A stretch of DNA of 39,538 nucleotides, from NCBI GenBank assembly GCA_043798355.1, contig JAZDOT010000014.1, forward strand, positions 1-39,538, read 5' to 3'. Positions 1-7,943 of this stretch are shown piece after piece (position 1 is the stretch's first letter; each line of letters opens with the position of its first letter). The DNA is from JAZDOT01 sp043798355 (GTDB lineage Bacteria; Patescibacteriota; Gracilibacteria; Peribacterales; Peribacteraceae). The position numbers and the translations under genes are program-made. Below the pieces are notes generated by a model that saw nothing but the letters and a program-made list of their open reading frames with translations, ran no database searches and had not been told where the DNA came from.

Positions 1-2
1 CC

Positions 3-125
3 ATTGCGTTGCCTGAGAATGACGCAAAAATTGTAGAAGAACGGTTAATGAAGAATATTCACAAAGCAAGAATTAGTTTCCATTGGGAACTGTATCAAAT
101 CGCGAATAAAATCGTGAAAAAATAA
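3..125 (+). CDS. C-terminal fragment of an unidentified protein (5' end outside window)
   Basis: An open frame enters from the window edge and ends at TAA 123-125 after 40 codons. The residues are rich in Lys, Glu and Ile and contain HWELYQIANKIVKK near the end, which suggests an amphipathic helix. I do not recognise a family from so short a tail. Codon use is more AT-rich than in the downstream glycan genes. It is the only frame open to the left edge that ends in a sensible position before the recombinase, but it could be a chance frame. Confidence 0.4.
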   Translation: MALPENDAKIVEERLMKNIHKARISFHWELYQIANKIVKK

Positions 126-210
126 GAACGGGCGGCGAAAAAGAAAACAAACAAAACCCACGAAAACAAAAGCGCAGTCTCCCGCAGGAAGGAGGAGGGA
201 AATGTATTTC

Positions 211-277
211 CTATAACTAGCGATTATGCGGCATTTCTTTGCTATAACTGGGAAAATGTTCATGTTATGCGGATAAC
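211..277. repeat. Paired CTATAACT...TTATGCGG direct repeats upstream of the recombinase
   Basis: CTATAACT occurs at 211-218 and 242-249, each followed by TTATGCGG (224-231 and 265-272). The second copy lies in the inverted repeat GTTATGCGGATAAC (264-277). CTATAAC also resembles a -10 box, so these may be tandem promoter elements. The placement just before a tyrosine recombinase would also suit recombinase-arm sites. The rest of 126-320 shows no gene. Confidence 0.35.
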
Positions 278-320
278 TCGGTGTTGCGCCGTTCTTCAGA
301 GGGTGTACAGTAGTGCACCT

Positions 321-1133
321 ATGCAACAATATCTTGAGCGCATGCGCACAGAGCTGACACTTCGCAGGTACAGCCCACTGACCTGCGAGAGCTATCTCTC
401 TGCACTCACGGCGTACTTCCGGCGGAAGGGGCACGACATCGAACGACTGGATAGGGAACACCTCCGTTCGTACATCCTTTCGATGGTGCAGCGCGGTGCC
501 GCATCGCAGACGGTGCATGTTCATCTCAACGCGATAAAATTCTTCTACCGGGAGATCTGCGGCGTTGCTGCACCGATCAACATTCCCTTTCCCCGGAAGG
601 AAGGACGGCTCCCTGTCGTATTGTCGCACGGCGAGATCGAGCGCATGGTCGCGGTGACTCCCAATGGAAAACACAAGCTCGTCATCGCCCTCGCGTACGG
701 ATCCGGGCTGCGCGTCAGCGAGGTGAAGGACATCAGGCTCGGGGACATCGACTTCGACCGCGCATGCATCAATGTCAGGAGAGGCAAAGGGGCCAAGGAT
801 CGCATCACATTGCTTCCGGAACGCATAGTTGGCACTCTCCGCCGTCTCGCTGCTGCCGCCGATCCTGCAGAGCCGGTCTTCGCGAGCATGCGAGGCGGTA
901 AGCTCACGACAGAGACACTGCAGAAAATCGTGCAGCGGGCGCTCCTTCGGGCGGGGATCACGAAGCCTGCGACGTTCCACTCACTCCGCCACAGTTTCGC
1001 CACGCATCTTCTGGAGAACGGAACGGATATCCGGTACGTGCAGGAACTCCTGGGACATGCGAACATCAGGACGACACAGCGCTATACTCACGTCACGACT
1101 CCCGCAGTCCGCGCCATCCGCAGTCCTCTATGA
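321..1133 (+). CDS. Tyrosine recombinase / integrase (XerC/XerD-like)
   Basis: This 270-residue protein is the usual length of a Xer recombinase. It has a SAM-like N-terminal core-binding domain (about 1-90) and a C-terminal catalytic domain. All catalytic residues are visible: R131 in GLRVSEV, K156 in RRGKGAKDR, H220 and R223 in FHSLRHSFATHL, H246 in LLGHANI and the nucleophile Y255 in TTQRYTHV. I chose ATG 321 because the family starts near MQQYLERM; an in-frame ATG at 267 would add 18 unfamiliar residues. Its stop overlaps the next start (ATGA, 1130-1133), so it is translationally coupled to a glycosyltransferase. That is unusual for a housekeeping Xer protein, but nothing else in the catalytic domain suggests a phage or integron integrase. 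Confidence 0.9.
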   Translation: MQQYLERMRTELTLRRYSPLTCESYLSALTAYFRRKGHDIERLDREHLRSYILSMVQRGAASQTVHVHLNAIKFFYREICGVAAPINIPFPRKEGRLPVVLSHGEIERMVAVTPNGKHKLVIALAYGSGLRVSEVKDIRLGDIDFDRACINVRRGKGAKDRITLLPERIVGTLRRLAAAADPAEPVFASMRGGKLTTETLQKIVQRALLRAGITKPATFHSLRHSFATHLLENGTDIRYVQELLGHANIRTTQRYTHVTTPAVRAIRSPL

Positions 1134-2293
1134 AGATCATCCTCGCTACAGGCATCTATCCCCCGGACATCGGCGGTCCCGCCACCTATGTCCGTGCCTT
1201 GGCGCGTGAGCTGCATGAACAAGGTCATGTCCTCACAGTGATCACCTACGGGAAGATCGATACGAGGGTCACAACGGTCGGGCAGGATGGCGGTTGGCAG
1301 GTGGTTTCCGTTCCGTGGAAAGGCAAGCCCGTTCTCCGGTGGTTCCTGTTCGCGCGCGCGCTTAGAAGATTCGCCGTGGTCGCGGATATTATTGAGGCAT
1401 TCTCCTCCGTCAGTGTCGGTGTTCCTTTGATGCTGGCTCGGCTGAAGAAGCCCAAGAAGATCCTGCGGCTCGGGGGGGATTTCGCATGGGAACGGTATAC
1501 GGATCGTGGGGGGATGCTTTCCTTGAAGCGGTGGTATGAGGAGCGTTTCCACGGGTTTGTTTACTCGTTTACTCGTTTACTCGTTACTCGCTTACTCCAC
1601 ACGTTCGATCACATCATTTTCTCCTCAGCATTCCAGAAGGAACTCTACGAACAACACTATTCCCGTTTACCGGCACACTCTGTGATCGAGAACGCCCTCC
1701 CTAACCCTAACCCTAATTCTAACCCTAACCTTAATCCTTCCGCCCCGCAGGACCGGCCGCACCATCCGCTGCGTCTCCTCTTCGTGGGGAGGTTCGTCGA
1801 GTTCAAAAATCTTCCCTGTTTGCTGCGCGCCCTCGCAATGATTCCCGCTGTCCGCCTCACGCTCGTCGGCGACGGACCGATGCGGCGCACGCTGGAACGC
1901 ATCATCGACGAGCTTCATCTGCGTGATCGTGTGATCTTCGTCGCTCCGCTCGCGGCGCATGAACTCTCCGCGGTTTTCGCCTCGCACGACCTCCTCATTC
2001 TGCCGTCCCTCACGGAGATCAGCCCGAATACCGCGCTCGAAGCGCGTGCGCACGGGCTGCCCGTCCTCCTCACGGAGGAGACGGGACTGAGCGATTCTCT
2101 TCGCAAGGGCATTGTCGTTCGGCCGCTTCGTTCACCGGAGGAGATCCGCTCTGCGGTGGCCTCCGTCCGCGAGACGTACGCGGACATCGCACTGGCCGCC
2201 ACCGAAAAAATCCATGAACGTTCGTGGGCGACGGTGGCCGAAGAACATTTACAATTATTCCGTGCTACCGCGGCCGAGAATGGCCGCTCCTGA
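1130..2293 (+). CDS. Family 4 glycosyltransferase (GT-B fold)
   Basis: A retaining GT4-type enzyme that would transfer a sugar from a nucleotide donor during surface glycan synthesis. The N-terminal Rossmann half begins MKIILATGIYPPDIGG with the glycine-rich acceptor-side loop. The C-terminal half begins LRLLFVGRFVEFKN (about 214) and carries the nucleotide-binding EX7E motif E296-ISPNTAL-E304. Length (387 aa) is normal. Two low-complexity tracts are odd: an 8-bp tandem repeat (1559-1597) and a CCCTAA hexamer tract (1699-1738), the latter encoding an Asn-Pro linker exactly between the two Rossmann domains. ATG 1130 overlaps the recombinase stop by 4 bp, and the next glycosyltransferase starts 10 bp downstream, so this is the first glycosyltransferase of an operon. 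Substrate cannot be read from sequence. Confidence 0.88.
   Translation: MKIILATGIYPPDIGGPATYVRALARELHEQGHVLTVITYGKIDTRVTTVGQDGGWQVVSVPWKGKPVLRWFLFARALRRFAVVADIIEAFSSVSVGVPLMLARLKKPKKILRLGGDFAWERYTDRGGMLSLKRWYEERFHGFVYSFTRLLVTRLLHTFDHIIFSSAFQKELYEQHYSRLPAHSVIENALPNPNPNSNPNLNPSAPQDRPHHPLRLLFVGRFVEFKNLPCLLRALAMIPAVRLTLVGDGPMRRTLERIIDELHLRDRVIFVAPLAAHELSAVFASHDLLILPSLTEISPNTALEARAHGLPVLLTEETGLSDSLRKGIVVRPLRSPEEIRSAVASVRETYADIALAATEKIHERSWATVAEEHLQLFRATAAENGRS
1559..1597 (+). repeat. 8-bp tandem repeat (GTTTACTC) inside a glycosyltransferase gene
   Basis: Three perfect GTTTACTC units (1559-1582) are followed by a 7-bp and a degenerate 8-bp unit to 1597. The unit length is not a multiple of three, so gain or loss of one unit would shift the reading frame of the surrounding gene. 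Confidence 0.7.
1699..1738 (+). repeat. Telomere-like CCCTAA hexamer tract in a coding linker
   Basis: Successive CCCTAA/TTCTAA/CCTTAA hexamers encode alternating Asn-Pro, Asn-Ser and Asn-Leu in the interdomain linker (about residues 191-203) of the GT4 gene. Six bases are two codons, so the frame is preserved. Related TTAGGG tracts lie at 12935-12984 and 13658-13686. Confidence 0.8.
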
Positions 2294-2303
2294 TTTTCAT
2301 TCT

Positions 2304-3428
2304 ATGAAGCTCCTCATGATTTCCGGCGATCGCAGCGTCTCGCAGGGCAAGCGCGGGGCGTTTTGGTACACGCTGCAGGAATTTTCGAAGCACTGGGAGA
2401 GGATCGATGTAGTTTGCCCCCTCTCCCCCGGCTCCTCCCCCATTGGGGGAGGGGAGCTTCGCCTTGCGAATGTCTTCTTCCATCCCTCCCCGCACACGTT
2501 CTGGTACCAACCGCTCTGGGTTTTCAGGAAAGGGAGAGAGCTCATCGCAGAGCACCGTCATGATGTCATGACTGTCCACGAGTATCCGCCATTCTACAAC
2601 GGCGTCGGAGCGGCTTTTTTGGCTTGGGCGACAAAAATCCCCTTCGTCATTGAGATCCATCATGTTGTGGGACAGCCGCGCGCCGCATCGTGCGCGGAAT
2701 GGGTCGGGTGCATTCTCTCCCGCCTGTATGTCCCCGTCATCGCGCGCTTCGCTTCGGCTGTCCGGGTGGTGAATGCTGGCGTCAAACATTTGCTCGAACG
2801 GTGGGGCGTGCCATCCGGGAAGTGCCACATCGTTCCGTCCTTCTATCTCGATAGGGAATTTTTCCGTACGCTCAGGCCGCAACCCGTTTCTTATGACATC
2901 GCGTTCTCCGGGCGTCTCGTGCCGAACAAGGGGTTGCCGGATCTGCTGCGAGCCATCGCGGGGATTCCGGATTGCCGCATGGTCGTGATCGGGGATGGAA
3001 CAATGAAGGGGGCGTATGAAAAGCTCGCAGCTACATTGGACATACACCGGCGCGTTACATTCCTCGGATGGCTCTCTATGAAGGAGACCGTCATGGAGGC
3101 AATCATGAGCGCGAAGATCTTGGTCATGAATTCCCTGAGCGAAGGCGGTCCCCGCGTCGTGCTCGAAGCGATGGCGGCAGGTCTTCCCGTCATCGCAACT
3201 CCGGTGGGGATCGTCCCCGAGGTCATTCGGGACGGCGTCAACGGCGTGCTCACCGATGGTTCCGTTGCCGACCTGCAGAAAAAAATTACAGTCCTTCTCG
3301 GTGACGAGCTCGCCCGGAAGCGCATGGGGGAAGAAGCGAAAAAAGTGCTCGACCGGTTCGAACGTGTGAAACTGATCAAAGCCTATGCAGACTTTCTAAA
3401 ATCCTTTGTCCCAAGTCCCGAGTCCTAA
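2304..3428 (+). CDS. Family 4 glycosyltransferase (GT-B fold)
   Basis: A second GT4-type transferase of 374 residues. The N-terminal half begins MKLLMISGDRSVSQGKRG. The C-terminal half begins YDIAFSGRLVPNKGLPDLL (about 197) and holds the donor-binding EX7E motif E280-GGPRVVL-E288, followed by AMAAGLPVIATPVG. The start at 2304 is set by the family-like N-terminus and lies 10 bp after the previous stop; an upstream in-frame extension is out of frame with family homology. A G/C hairpin repeat (2416-2456) is translated in frame as a Pro/Gly/Ser loop (about residues 39-50) between two strands of the acceptor domain. It belongs to the same co-directional operon as its neighbours. Confidence 0.88.
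   Translation: MKLLMISGDRSVSQGKRGAFWYTLQEFSKHWERIDVVCPLSPGSSPIGGGELRLANVFFHPSPHTFWYQPLWVFRKGRELIAEHRHDVMTVHEYPPFYNGVGAAFLAWATKIPFVIEIHHVVGQPRAASCAEWVGCILSRLYVPVIARFASAVRVVNAGVKHLLERWGVPSGKCHIVPSFYLDREFFRTLRPQPVSYDIAFSGRLVPNKGLPDLLRAIAGIPDCRMVVIGDGTMKGAYEKLAATLDIHRRVTFLGWLSMKETVMEAIMSAKILVMNSLSEGGPRVVLEAMAAGLPVIATPVGIVPEVIRDGVNGVLTDGSVADLQKKITVLLGDELARKRMGEEAKKVLDRFERVKLIKAYADFLKSFVPSPES
2416..2456 (+). repeat. Dispersed G/C hairpin repeat inside a coding sequence
   Basis: CTCCTCCCCC at 2432-2441 pairs with GGGGGAGGGGAG ending at 2456 around a short ATT loop, preceded by CCCCCTCTCCCCC. The same style of repeat is intergenic elsewhere in the window (10829, 35811, 39423). Here it is read through as a loop of the GT4 protein. 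Confidence 0.65.
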
Positions 3429-3436
3429 GTTCTCCT

Positions 3437-4456
3437 ATGCGCCTCCTCATCATCACCCAAAAGGCGGATCAGTCCGATCCTATCCTGGGATTCTTCCATC
3501 GCTGGATCGAAGAATTTGCGGCGAAATGCGATTCCGTGACCGTCATCGCGCAGAAGACCGGGGAATTCCATTTCGAAAGCAATGTCAAAGTGTTCTCTCT
3601 TGGAAAGGAAGACGGCCGCTCAAAAATCCGGCAGGTTCTGCGTTTCTGGATGCTGATGTGGAACAACCGGAATTCCTATGACTGCGTCCTCGTCCACATG
3701 ACTCCCATCTGGGTGATCCTCGGCTGGCCGATCTGGTTCGTTATCCGAAAACCCCTCTTCCTTTGGTACGAGATTCGTCGCGGGAGTCTCAAACTCTCTC
3801 TCGCTCTTCTTTTGGTTGAAAAAGTGTTTTCGGCGACGGTACACGGATTGCCTTCTTCCTCCAAAAAGCAGGTTGTTACGGGTCACGGCATTGATCTTCA
3901 GACATTCATACCCGACCCATCCAAGCGCGAGCGGGGACTTGTCATTGCCGTGGGGCGCATCACGCGCTCCAAGCATTTTGACGTCATTCTCAAGGTGTTT
4001 GCACAGTTACCCCCCACCACGCGCTTGCTGATCGCCGGCGGGATCATCACAAACGCCGATTCGAAAGAATCCTCATCTCTCGAGCGTCTCATGCGGGCAC
4101 TGGGGATTACAGATCGTGTCACAATCGATTGGGTCCCTCCGTCCCGGATAGCGGCCATCCTCCAGCGAGCCGATCTGATGCTCCATGCGTGCGAAGGCGG
4201 TCTCGACAAAACCGTTCTGGAGGCGATGGCGTGCGGCTGCCCCGTGGTGTCCTCATCTCCCGCGGCTCAGGAGGTTCTTTCCGAATCCTGCCAAGCGACC
4301 GGGGAGTCGATGGGGGAGCGGGCAGGCGCCATTTTGGCCATGTCGGATGCGGAGCGATCCGTTCTCTCTCTGGATCTGCGTCGGCGCGTTGAAGCTTCCC
4401 ACGACCTTCGTGCCCTCATCCGGAACATGGCGGGGATCATGGAGCGGAGTTCGTGA
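3437..4456 (+). CDS. Family 4 glycosyltransferase (GT-B fold)
   Basis: Third consecutive GT4-like enzyme, 339 residues. The N-terminal half contains a hydrophobic stretch (about 90-106, IWVILGWPIWFVIRKP) typical of monotopic membrane association. The segment WYEIRRGSLKLSLALLLVEK then VHGLPSSSKKQVVTGHGID is characteristic of this GT4 subgroup. The C-terminal half starts GLVIAVGRITRSKHFD (about 167) and carries EGGLDKTVLEAMACGCPVV (from about 253) as the donor-site motif. It starts 8 bp after the previous gene, and its stop overlaps the following GTG start (GTGA), so it is translationally coupled to the GT2 gene. Probably one committed step of the same polysaccharide. Confidence 0.85.
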   Translation: MRLLIITQKADQSDPILGFFHRWIEEFAAKCDSVTVIAQKTGEFHFESNVKVFSLGKEDGRSKIRQVLRFWMLMWNNRNSYDCVLVHMTPIWVILGWPIWFVIRKPLFLWYEIRRGSLKLSLALLLVEKVFSATVHGLPSSSKKQVVTGHGIDLQTFIPDPSKRERGLVIAVGRITRSKHFDVILKVFAQLPPTTRLLIAGGIITNADSKESSSLERLMRALGITDRVTIDWVPPSRIAAILQRADLMLHACEGGLDKTVLEAMACGCPVVSSSPAAQEVLSESCQATGESMGERAGAILAMSDAERSVLSLDLRRRVEASHDLRALIRNMAGIMERSS

Positions 4457-5205
4457 CTCCCGATCTCCTTGTCGGTACGCTTCCGCTGATGGCCAATGAG
4501 TTACGCCTCAGCATCGTCGTGCCCGCCTACAACGAAGAGCGGACACTCCCCGCACTCATCGATCGTGTGCAGCGATCCTGCGCCGAAGACTCCGAAATCA
4601 TCTTCGTCGATGACGGTTCACGCGACCGCACGCTGGAAATCATGCGTGCGAAGGCCCGTCCGCAGGATACTGTTCTGACGAAGCCCAATGGCGGCAAAGG
4701 ATCCGCGGTACACATGGGTTACGCCCGAGCCCGCGGCCGGTACACCATCGTGCAGGATGCCGATCTCGAGTACAGTCCGGAAGAGATTCCTCTGCTCCTT
4801 CGCTTTGCGGAAGAGAATTGTTACATCGCGGTCTTCGGCTCCCGTCGTCTCAAGCGCCAGAGGCAGTACGCGCACCTGTCGTTCTTCATCGGCGGCAGTC
4901 TCCTTACGTTCATCGGGAACTTCCTCTACGGAACGCATCTCACGGATCAGCCGACGTGCTACAAACTGGTGCGAACGGATGTACTGCGAACGATTCCTCT
5001 CCGGGAGAAGGACTTCCGCTTCGATCCCGAATTGACGGTCATGCTCACGCGCAGAGGGGTTGCGATTATGGAGTATCCCATTTCCTACATGCCGCGATCG
5101 ATTCATGATGGGAAGAAGATCGGGTGGAGAGACTGGTTCCGTTGGGTGTGGGTTTTCATCAAGCTGCGCTTCTGCCCCGCGAGCGCGCTTGTCCGGAAGG
5201 ACTGA
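4453..5205 (+). CDS. Family 2 glycosyltransferase (dolichol-phosphate mannose synthase-like)
   Basis: A GT-A fold inverting transferase resembling polyprenyl-phosphate hexose synthases. Motifs in order are SIVVPAYNEE (about 20-29), VDDGSRDRT with the donor-binding Asp pair, NGGKGSAVHMGYARA, and VQDADLEY as the metal-binding DxD-type motif. TDQPTCYKL and FRFDPELT then correspond to the acceptor side. No transmembrane pair follows the catalytic domain, so it is the soluble or peripheral type. GTG 4453 gives a 4-bp overlap with the upstream gene and has GGAG about 8 bp ahead. ATG 4489 (238 aa) is the main alternative and fits the family N-terminus equally well. It would supply a lipid-linked sugar to membrane GT-C enzymes such as the 6303 product. 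Confidence 0.85.
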   Translation: MTPDLLVGTLPLMANELRLSIVVPAYNEERTLPALIDRVQRSCAEDSEIIFVDDGSRDRTLEIMRAKARPQDTVLTKPNGGKGSAVHMGYARARGRYTIVQDADLEYSPEEIPLLLRFAEENCYIAVFGSRRLKRQRQYAHLSFFIGGSLLTFIGNFLYGTHLTDQPTCYKLVRTDVLRTIPLREKDFRFDPELTVMLTRRGVAIMEYPISYMPRSIHDGKKIGWRDWFRWVWVFIKLRFCPASALVRKD

Positions 5206-5218
5206 TACGGCGTATCAG
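5202..5218. terminator. Palindrome holding both stop codons of two convergent genes
   Basis: CTGATAC-GGC-GTATCAG is a 7-bp stem with a 3-base loop. The TGA of the + strand GT2 gene (5203-5205) and the TGA of the - strand gene (TCA, 5215-5217) both lie in its arms. A second stem, GAGCGCCT/AGGCGCTC (5218-5238), follows. There is no clear T-run, so a bidirectional terminator is an inference. Confidence 0.4.
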
Positions 5219-6282
5219 AGCGCCTCACGCAGGCGCTCACTCGTCTCCCAGACGCTCTCGAAGTGTTCTTTGCGGCTGATCGTCTGCCAGTGAGCCTGCC
5301 GGATTTTTTCCAGCTCTAAGAGCGGCGGGAGGGAGGGGAGCGGGAAGGGTTTTCCTGCGATCTTTCCGGAGAGTTCTTGGATGGTATGGACGGCCATCAG
5401 CGCCGAGAGCGCTCCGGAGAGCATGGAACCGCGCCACGCGTTTTCGGGTGGTGCAGCGAAGTATGCGAGCGTTTCGTCCACGGTCCGGAAGTACGAGAGG
5501 AGCATCACCGCGCCGCTCATGCCGCTGAATCCGGCGACGTATTTTCCGCGTTCCTCTTCGGGCACGATGAAGCAGCGATACCCCTTTCTGAGGAGGATTT
5601 CATTCGCTCTGTCACAGGTGTCATAGCGTTTCGGGGGTTTCCCGATGACGGTCGGGTGCGTATTGCCGTTCGCCGGTGCGAGGGAAAGATTTTCCCGTTC
5701 GATGAGGATGTGTCTGTTGAACGCGATGCAGTAGCTGCTGCTGGGGGGGATTTTTTTTCCATCAATGTCGAAGGTCCACCACGTGCGCGGCCGGAAGCTC
5801 ACGGAGGCGGTACGCTCTTCGGCCAGTTCCCGCGTCACGACATCGGCTGCGCCGGTTCCCACGAAGAACATGTCGTCGTCGCAAATCCATCCAATAGATC
5901 GATGCCGTGCGATCGATCGCAGGAATTCTTCCGACTTGGTTGCGGCGTAGAGATTGAGGAACTTCTGCACGCGGGCACCCGGAAATCTCCCGGGATCCAG
6001 ATGCCCCGAACAGTCGAAGATCACGATGTCCACGTCCGTCCCCAAATATTTTCTCGCGAGGTGATACCACAAAAGAGCCATGGGCGGGAAGATATTCATG
6101 GTGAAGAGCGCCGGACGGTCACTCGGGGGGAGTACGGGTCGTCTGCAGCAGTACCAGAGAGTCGGGAGCAGCGTACGGGCAGCGCTCAGAATAGAGAACC
6201 GCTTGAAGACGAAGGGCAGGAGCTCGGCGTAATCGCGTGCGATGTCTCTATCATAGAGGATGCCTGCTTCGGCGTTGAGCAT
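5215..6282 (-). CDS. Putative glycosyltransferase-like protein with DDD motif, uncharacterised
   Basis: A 355-residue protein that I do not place in a named family. It contains VDIVIFDCSGH (about 84), then GWICDDDMFFVGTGAADVV (about 130), where an Asp triad after a hydrophobic strand resembles the metal/donor site of GT-A enzymes. WWTFDIDGKK and RYDTCDRANEILLRKG follow. Hydrophobic segments are short, so it is probably cytosolic or peripheral. The ATG at 6282 has AGGA just before it and lies only 20 bp from the divergent start of the membrane protein at 6303, suggesting shared regulation. The gene context supports a sugar-transfer role, but this is inference; a hypothetical label is equally fair. 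Confidence 0.6.
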   Translation of the reverse strand: MLNAEAGILYDRDIARDYAELLPFVFKRFSILSAARTLLPTLWYCCRRPVLPPSDRPALFTMNIFPPMALLWYHLARKYLGTDVDIVIFDCSGHLDPGRFPGARVQKFLNLYAATKSEEFLRSIARHRSIGWICDDDMFFVGTGAADVVTRELAEERTASVSFRPRTWWTFDIDGKKIPPSSSYCIAFNRHILIERENLSLAPANGNTHPTVIGKPPKRYDTCDRANEILLRKGYRCFIVPEEERGKYVAGFSGMSGAVMLLSYFRTVDETLAYFAAPPENAWRGSMLSGALSALMAVHTIQELSGKIAGKPFPLPSLPPLLELEKIRQAHWQTISRKEHFESVWETSERLREAL

Positions 6283-6302
6283 TTCCTGATAGCATTGGTG
6301 CC

Positions 6303-7943
6303 ATGCGGCAGATCACCCGGTGGCTTCTCATCCTCGGCTCGGTGTGCGTAGGGATCGCTCTCCTCATGGAGGCACCCCAACTCCTCCACATCGTGCACCC
6401 CGGCTGGAAGGGTATTCTTGTGCAGCTCAATTCCGATGAGGATGCGTACCTCCCGCGCGTGCAAGAGGCGCTGAGCGGACGACCGGAACAGGCGGCCGAG
6501 GCGATTATTGGAGATCCGAACGCCGTCGGGCTGCAGGGTGCTGCAATCGAACGGCTCTTCGGGTCGCTCTTCTCCTTCACGGGGTGGCGGGCGGCGACGG
6601 TGCTCCAGATCATGGACGGCATCGTGCCCCCGCTCCTCTTCCTCTCGCTCTTCGTCTTCTTCGTGCTCGCGGGATTTTCGAAGAGGCAATCCCTCCTTGG
6701 TGCTCTGCTCTTCGTCTTCCTCAATCTCTACGGCCTCAACCGTCCCATTTACCAAGCCGCGAGTTTTCTGCCTGTCGTCGTCGCTTTGGTGGGTATCATC
6801 ATGGGGTGTCGCGGTCGTCTGTTTTTGGGCATTCTCGGCGGCGTCATTCTTGGAGCGCTCGTCGGCGTGTACTTCTGGAGCTGGACGTTTGCCTGGGCGT
6901 GGACGGGAGTCCTCTTCCTCTGGCTCGCCGGAGAATGGCTGTTCGGGCGGAGCATGGAATCCAGGCGCATGATGCTGCGCCTCCTCCTCTTTGTGGCGGT
7001 TGCTGCCATGGCGGCACTCCCGTCTCTTCTGGACATCCTCCGTGCGGCACAAGATCCTCTCTATCCGCTGGGCGTGTTCCGCAGCGGTATGCATGCGGGG
7101 CATCGGCCGGAGTCCCTTCCGTACGCCGTCCTCTTCCTCTTCATGGCGGGAGGCGTTCTCCTGGCGATCGCCGAGAAGCCGCGCCTTTTCCTCCGCTCCC
7201 GCATCGTTGCCGTCACGATCCTCACCAGCTTCCTCGTCAGCAACCAGCAGGTTTTCCACGGCGTGATCTTCAACTTCGTTTCCCACTACCTCTTCGCCCT
7301 GGCGTGTTCCGCCGTGATGGTTCTCCTGTTCAGCATTCCGCTGCGTTCCAAGTGGCTCCTCCTCTCCCTGCTGGGGTCCGTCGTGTACCTCACGACGTTC
7401 GCATACGACTTTCTGCCTTCTCTCGTCGGCCAGTGGAGTGTCGGGGATGAAGATTTCTCCGAACAGCACCTTGCGACCGCGCTCCCCGTTTTCGATGTCT
7501 TGCCCCGCGCGACCGTTCTCTCGGATCCGGCAACGCAGTATCTCGTTGCGGGATCGACGCATCACGACATCGTCTATTCCATCTACCTCAAAAATGTACT
7601 CGTGACTCACGATGAATTGGCATGGAGGCTCTGCATGACACTCCTGCCGATTCCTGCGGAGTTGCGGGATCTTGCCCGTCTCACCATCTACCCCGACGCC
7701 GTGGGCGCCTTCCCCGACCCAGCCGTGCGACGCAGTGAGACAGCGCTCATCACGGAAGCGTGCCGACAGGTGGACCGGGATCCGGGGTATTGGCTGCGGC
7801 GTTTCGGTGTCTCGTATGTGCTTTGGGATGAGAAGGGGCAGCCTGTATGGGATCTTTCGCGGCTGCGTGTCGGATTGGCTGCGGTCGGCAGAGGGGAGGG
7901 GTGGTCGCTCTGGCGGGTCACTCCGGCTTCTCCGCCCGGATGA
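6303..7943 (+). CDS. Polytopic membrane protein, GT-C-like glycosyltransferase candidate
   Basis: A 546-residue integral membrane protein with about 10-11 hydrophobic helices between residues 5 and 375 and a soluble C-terminal part (about 380-546). After the first helix a predicted external loop carries QLNSDEDAYLPRV; an acidic motif there is the hallmark of GT-C enzymes, which use lipid-phosphate sugars outside the membrane. The C-terminal part has no Cys-rich or lectin motif I recognise. It shares a 20-bp intergenic space with the divergent 6282 gene, and its last 26 bp overlap the convergent methyltransferase. The neighbouring GT2 polyprenyl-phosphate sugar synthase could feed it. An O-antigen polymerase or other uncharacterised membrane protein is the alternative. 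Confidence 0.72.
   Translation: MRQITRWLLILGSVCVGIALLMEAPQLLHIVHPGWKGILVQLNSDEDAYLPRVQEALSGRPEQAAEAIIGDPNAVGLQGAAIERLFGSLFSFTGWRAATVLQIMDGIVPPLLFLSLFVFFVLAGFSKRQSLLGALLFVFLNLYGLNRPIYQAASFLPVVVALVGIIMGCRGRLFLGILGGVILGALVGVYFWSWTFAWAWTGVLFLWLAGEWLFGRSMESRRMMLRLLLFVAVAAMAALPSLLDILRAAQDPLYPLGVFRSGMHAGHRPESLPYAVLFLFMAGGVLLAIAEKPRLFLRSRIVAVTILTSFLVSNQQVFHGVIFNFVSHYLFALACSAVMVLLFSIPLRSKWLLLSLLGSVVYLTTFAYDFLPSLVGQWSVGDEDFSEQHLATALPVFDVLPRATVLSDPATQYLVAGSTHHDIVYSIYLKNVLVTHDELAWRLCMTLLPIPAELRDLARLTIYPDAVGAFPDPAVRRSETALITEACRQVDRDPGYWLRRFGVSYVLWDEKGQPVWDLSRLRVGLAAVGRGEGWSLWRVTPASPPG

Noticed and set aside
45..980. 311-codon minus-strand frame over the recombinase
   Set aside because: It covers a gene with a complete catalytic set on the other strand and has no domain of its own.
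1699..1738. CCCTAA repeats as a true chromosome telomere
   Set aside because: The tract is short, internal, in frame within a glycosyltransferase and flanked by normal genes on both sides.
6186..7610. Long antisense open frame (474 codons, minus strand)
   Set aside because: It is a shadow of the membrane protein on the + strand: charged, repetitive composition with no recognisable motif.
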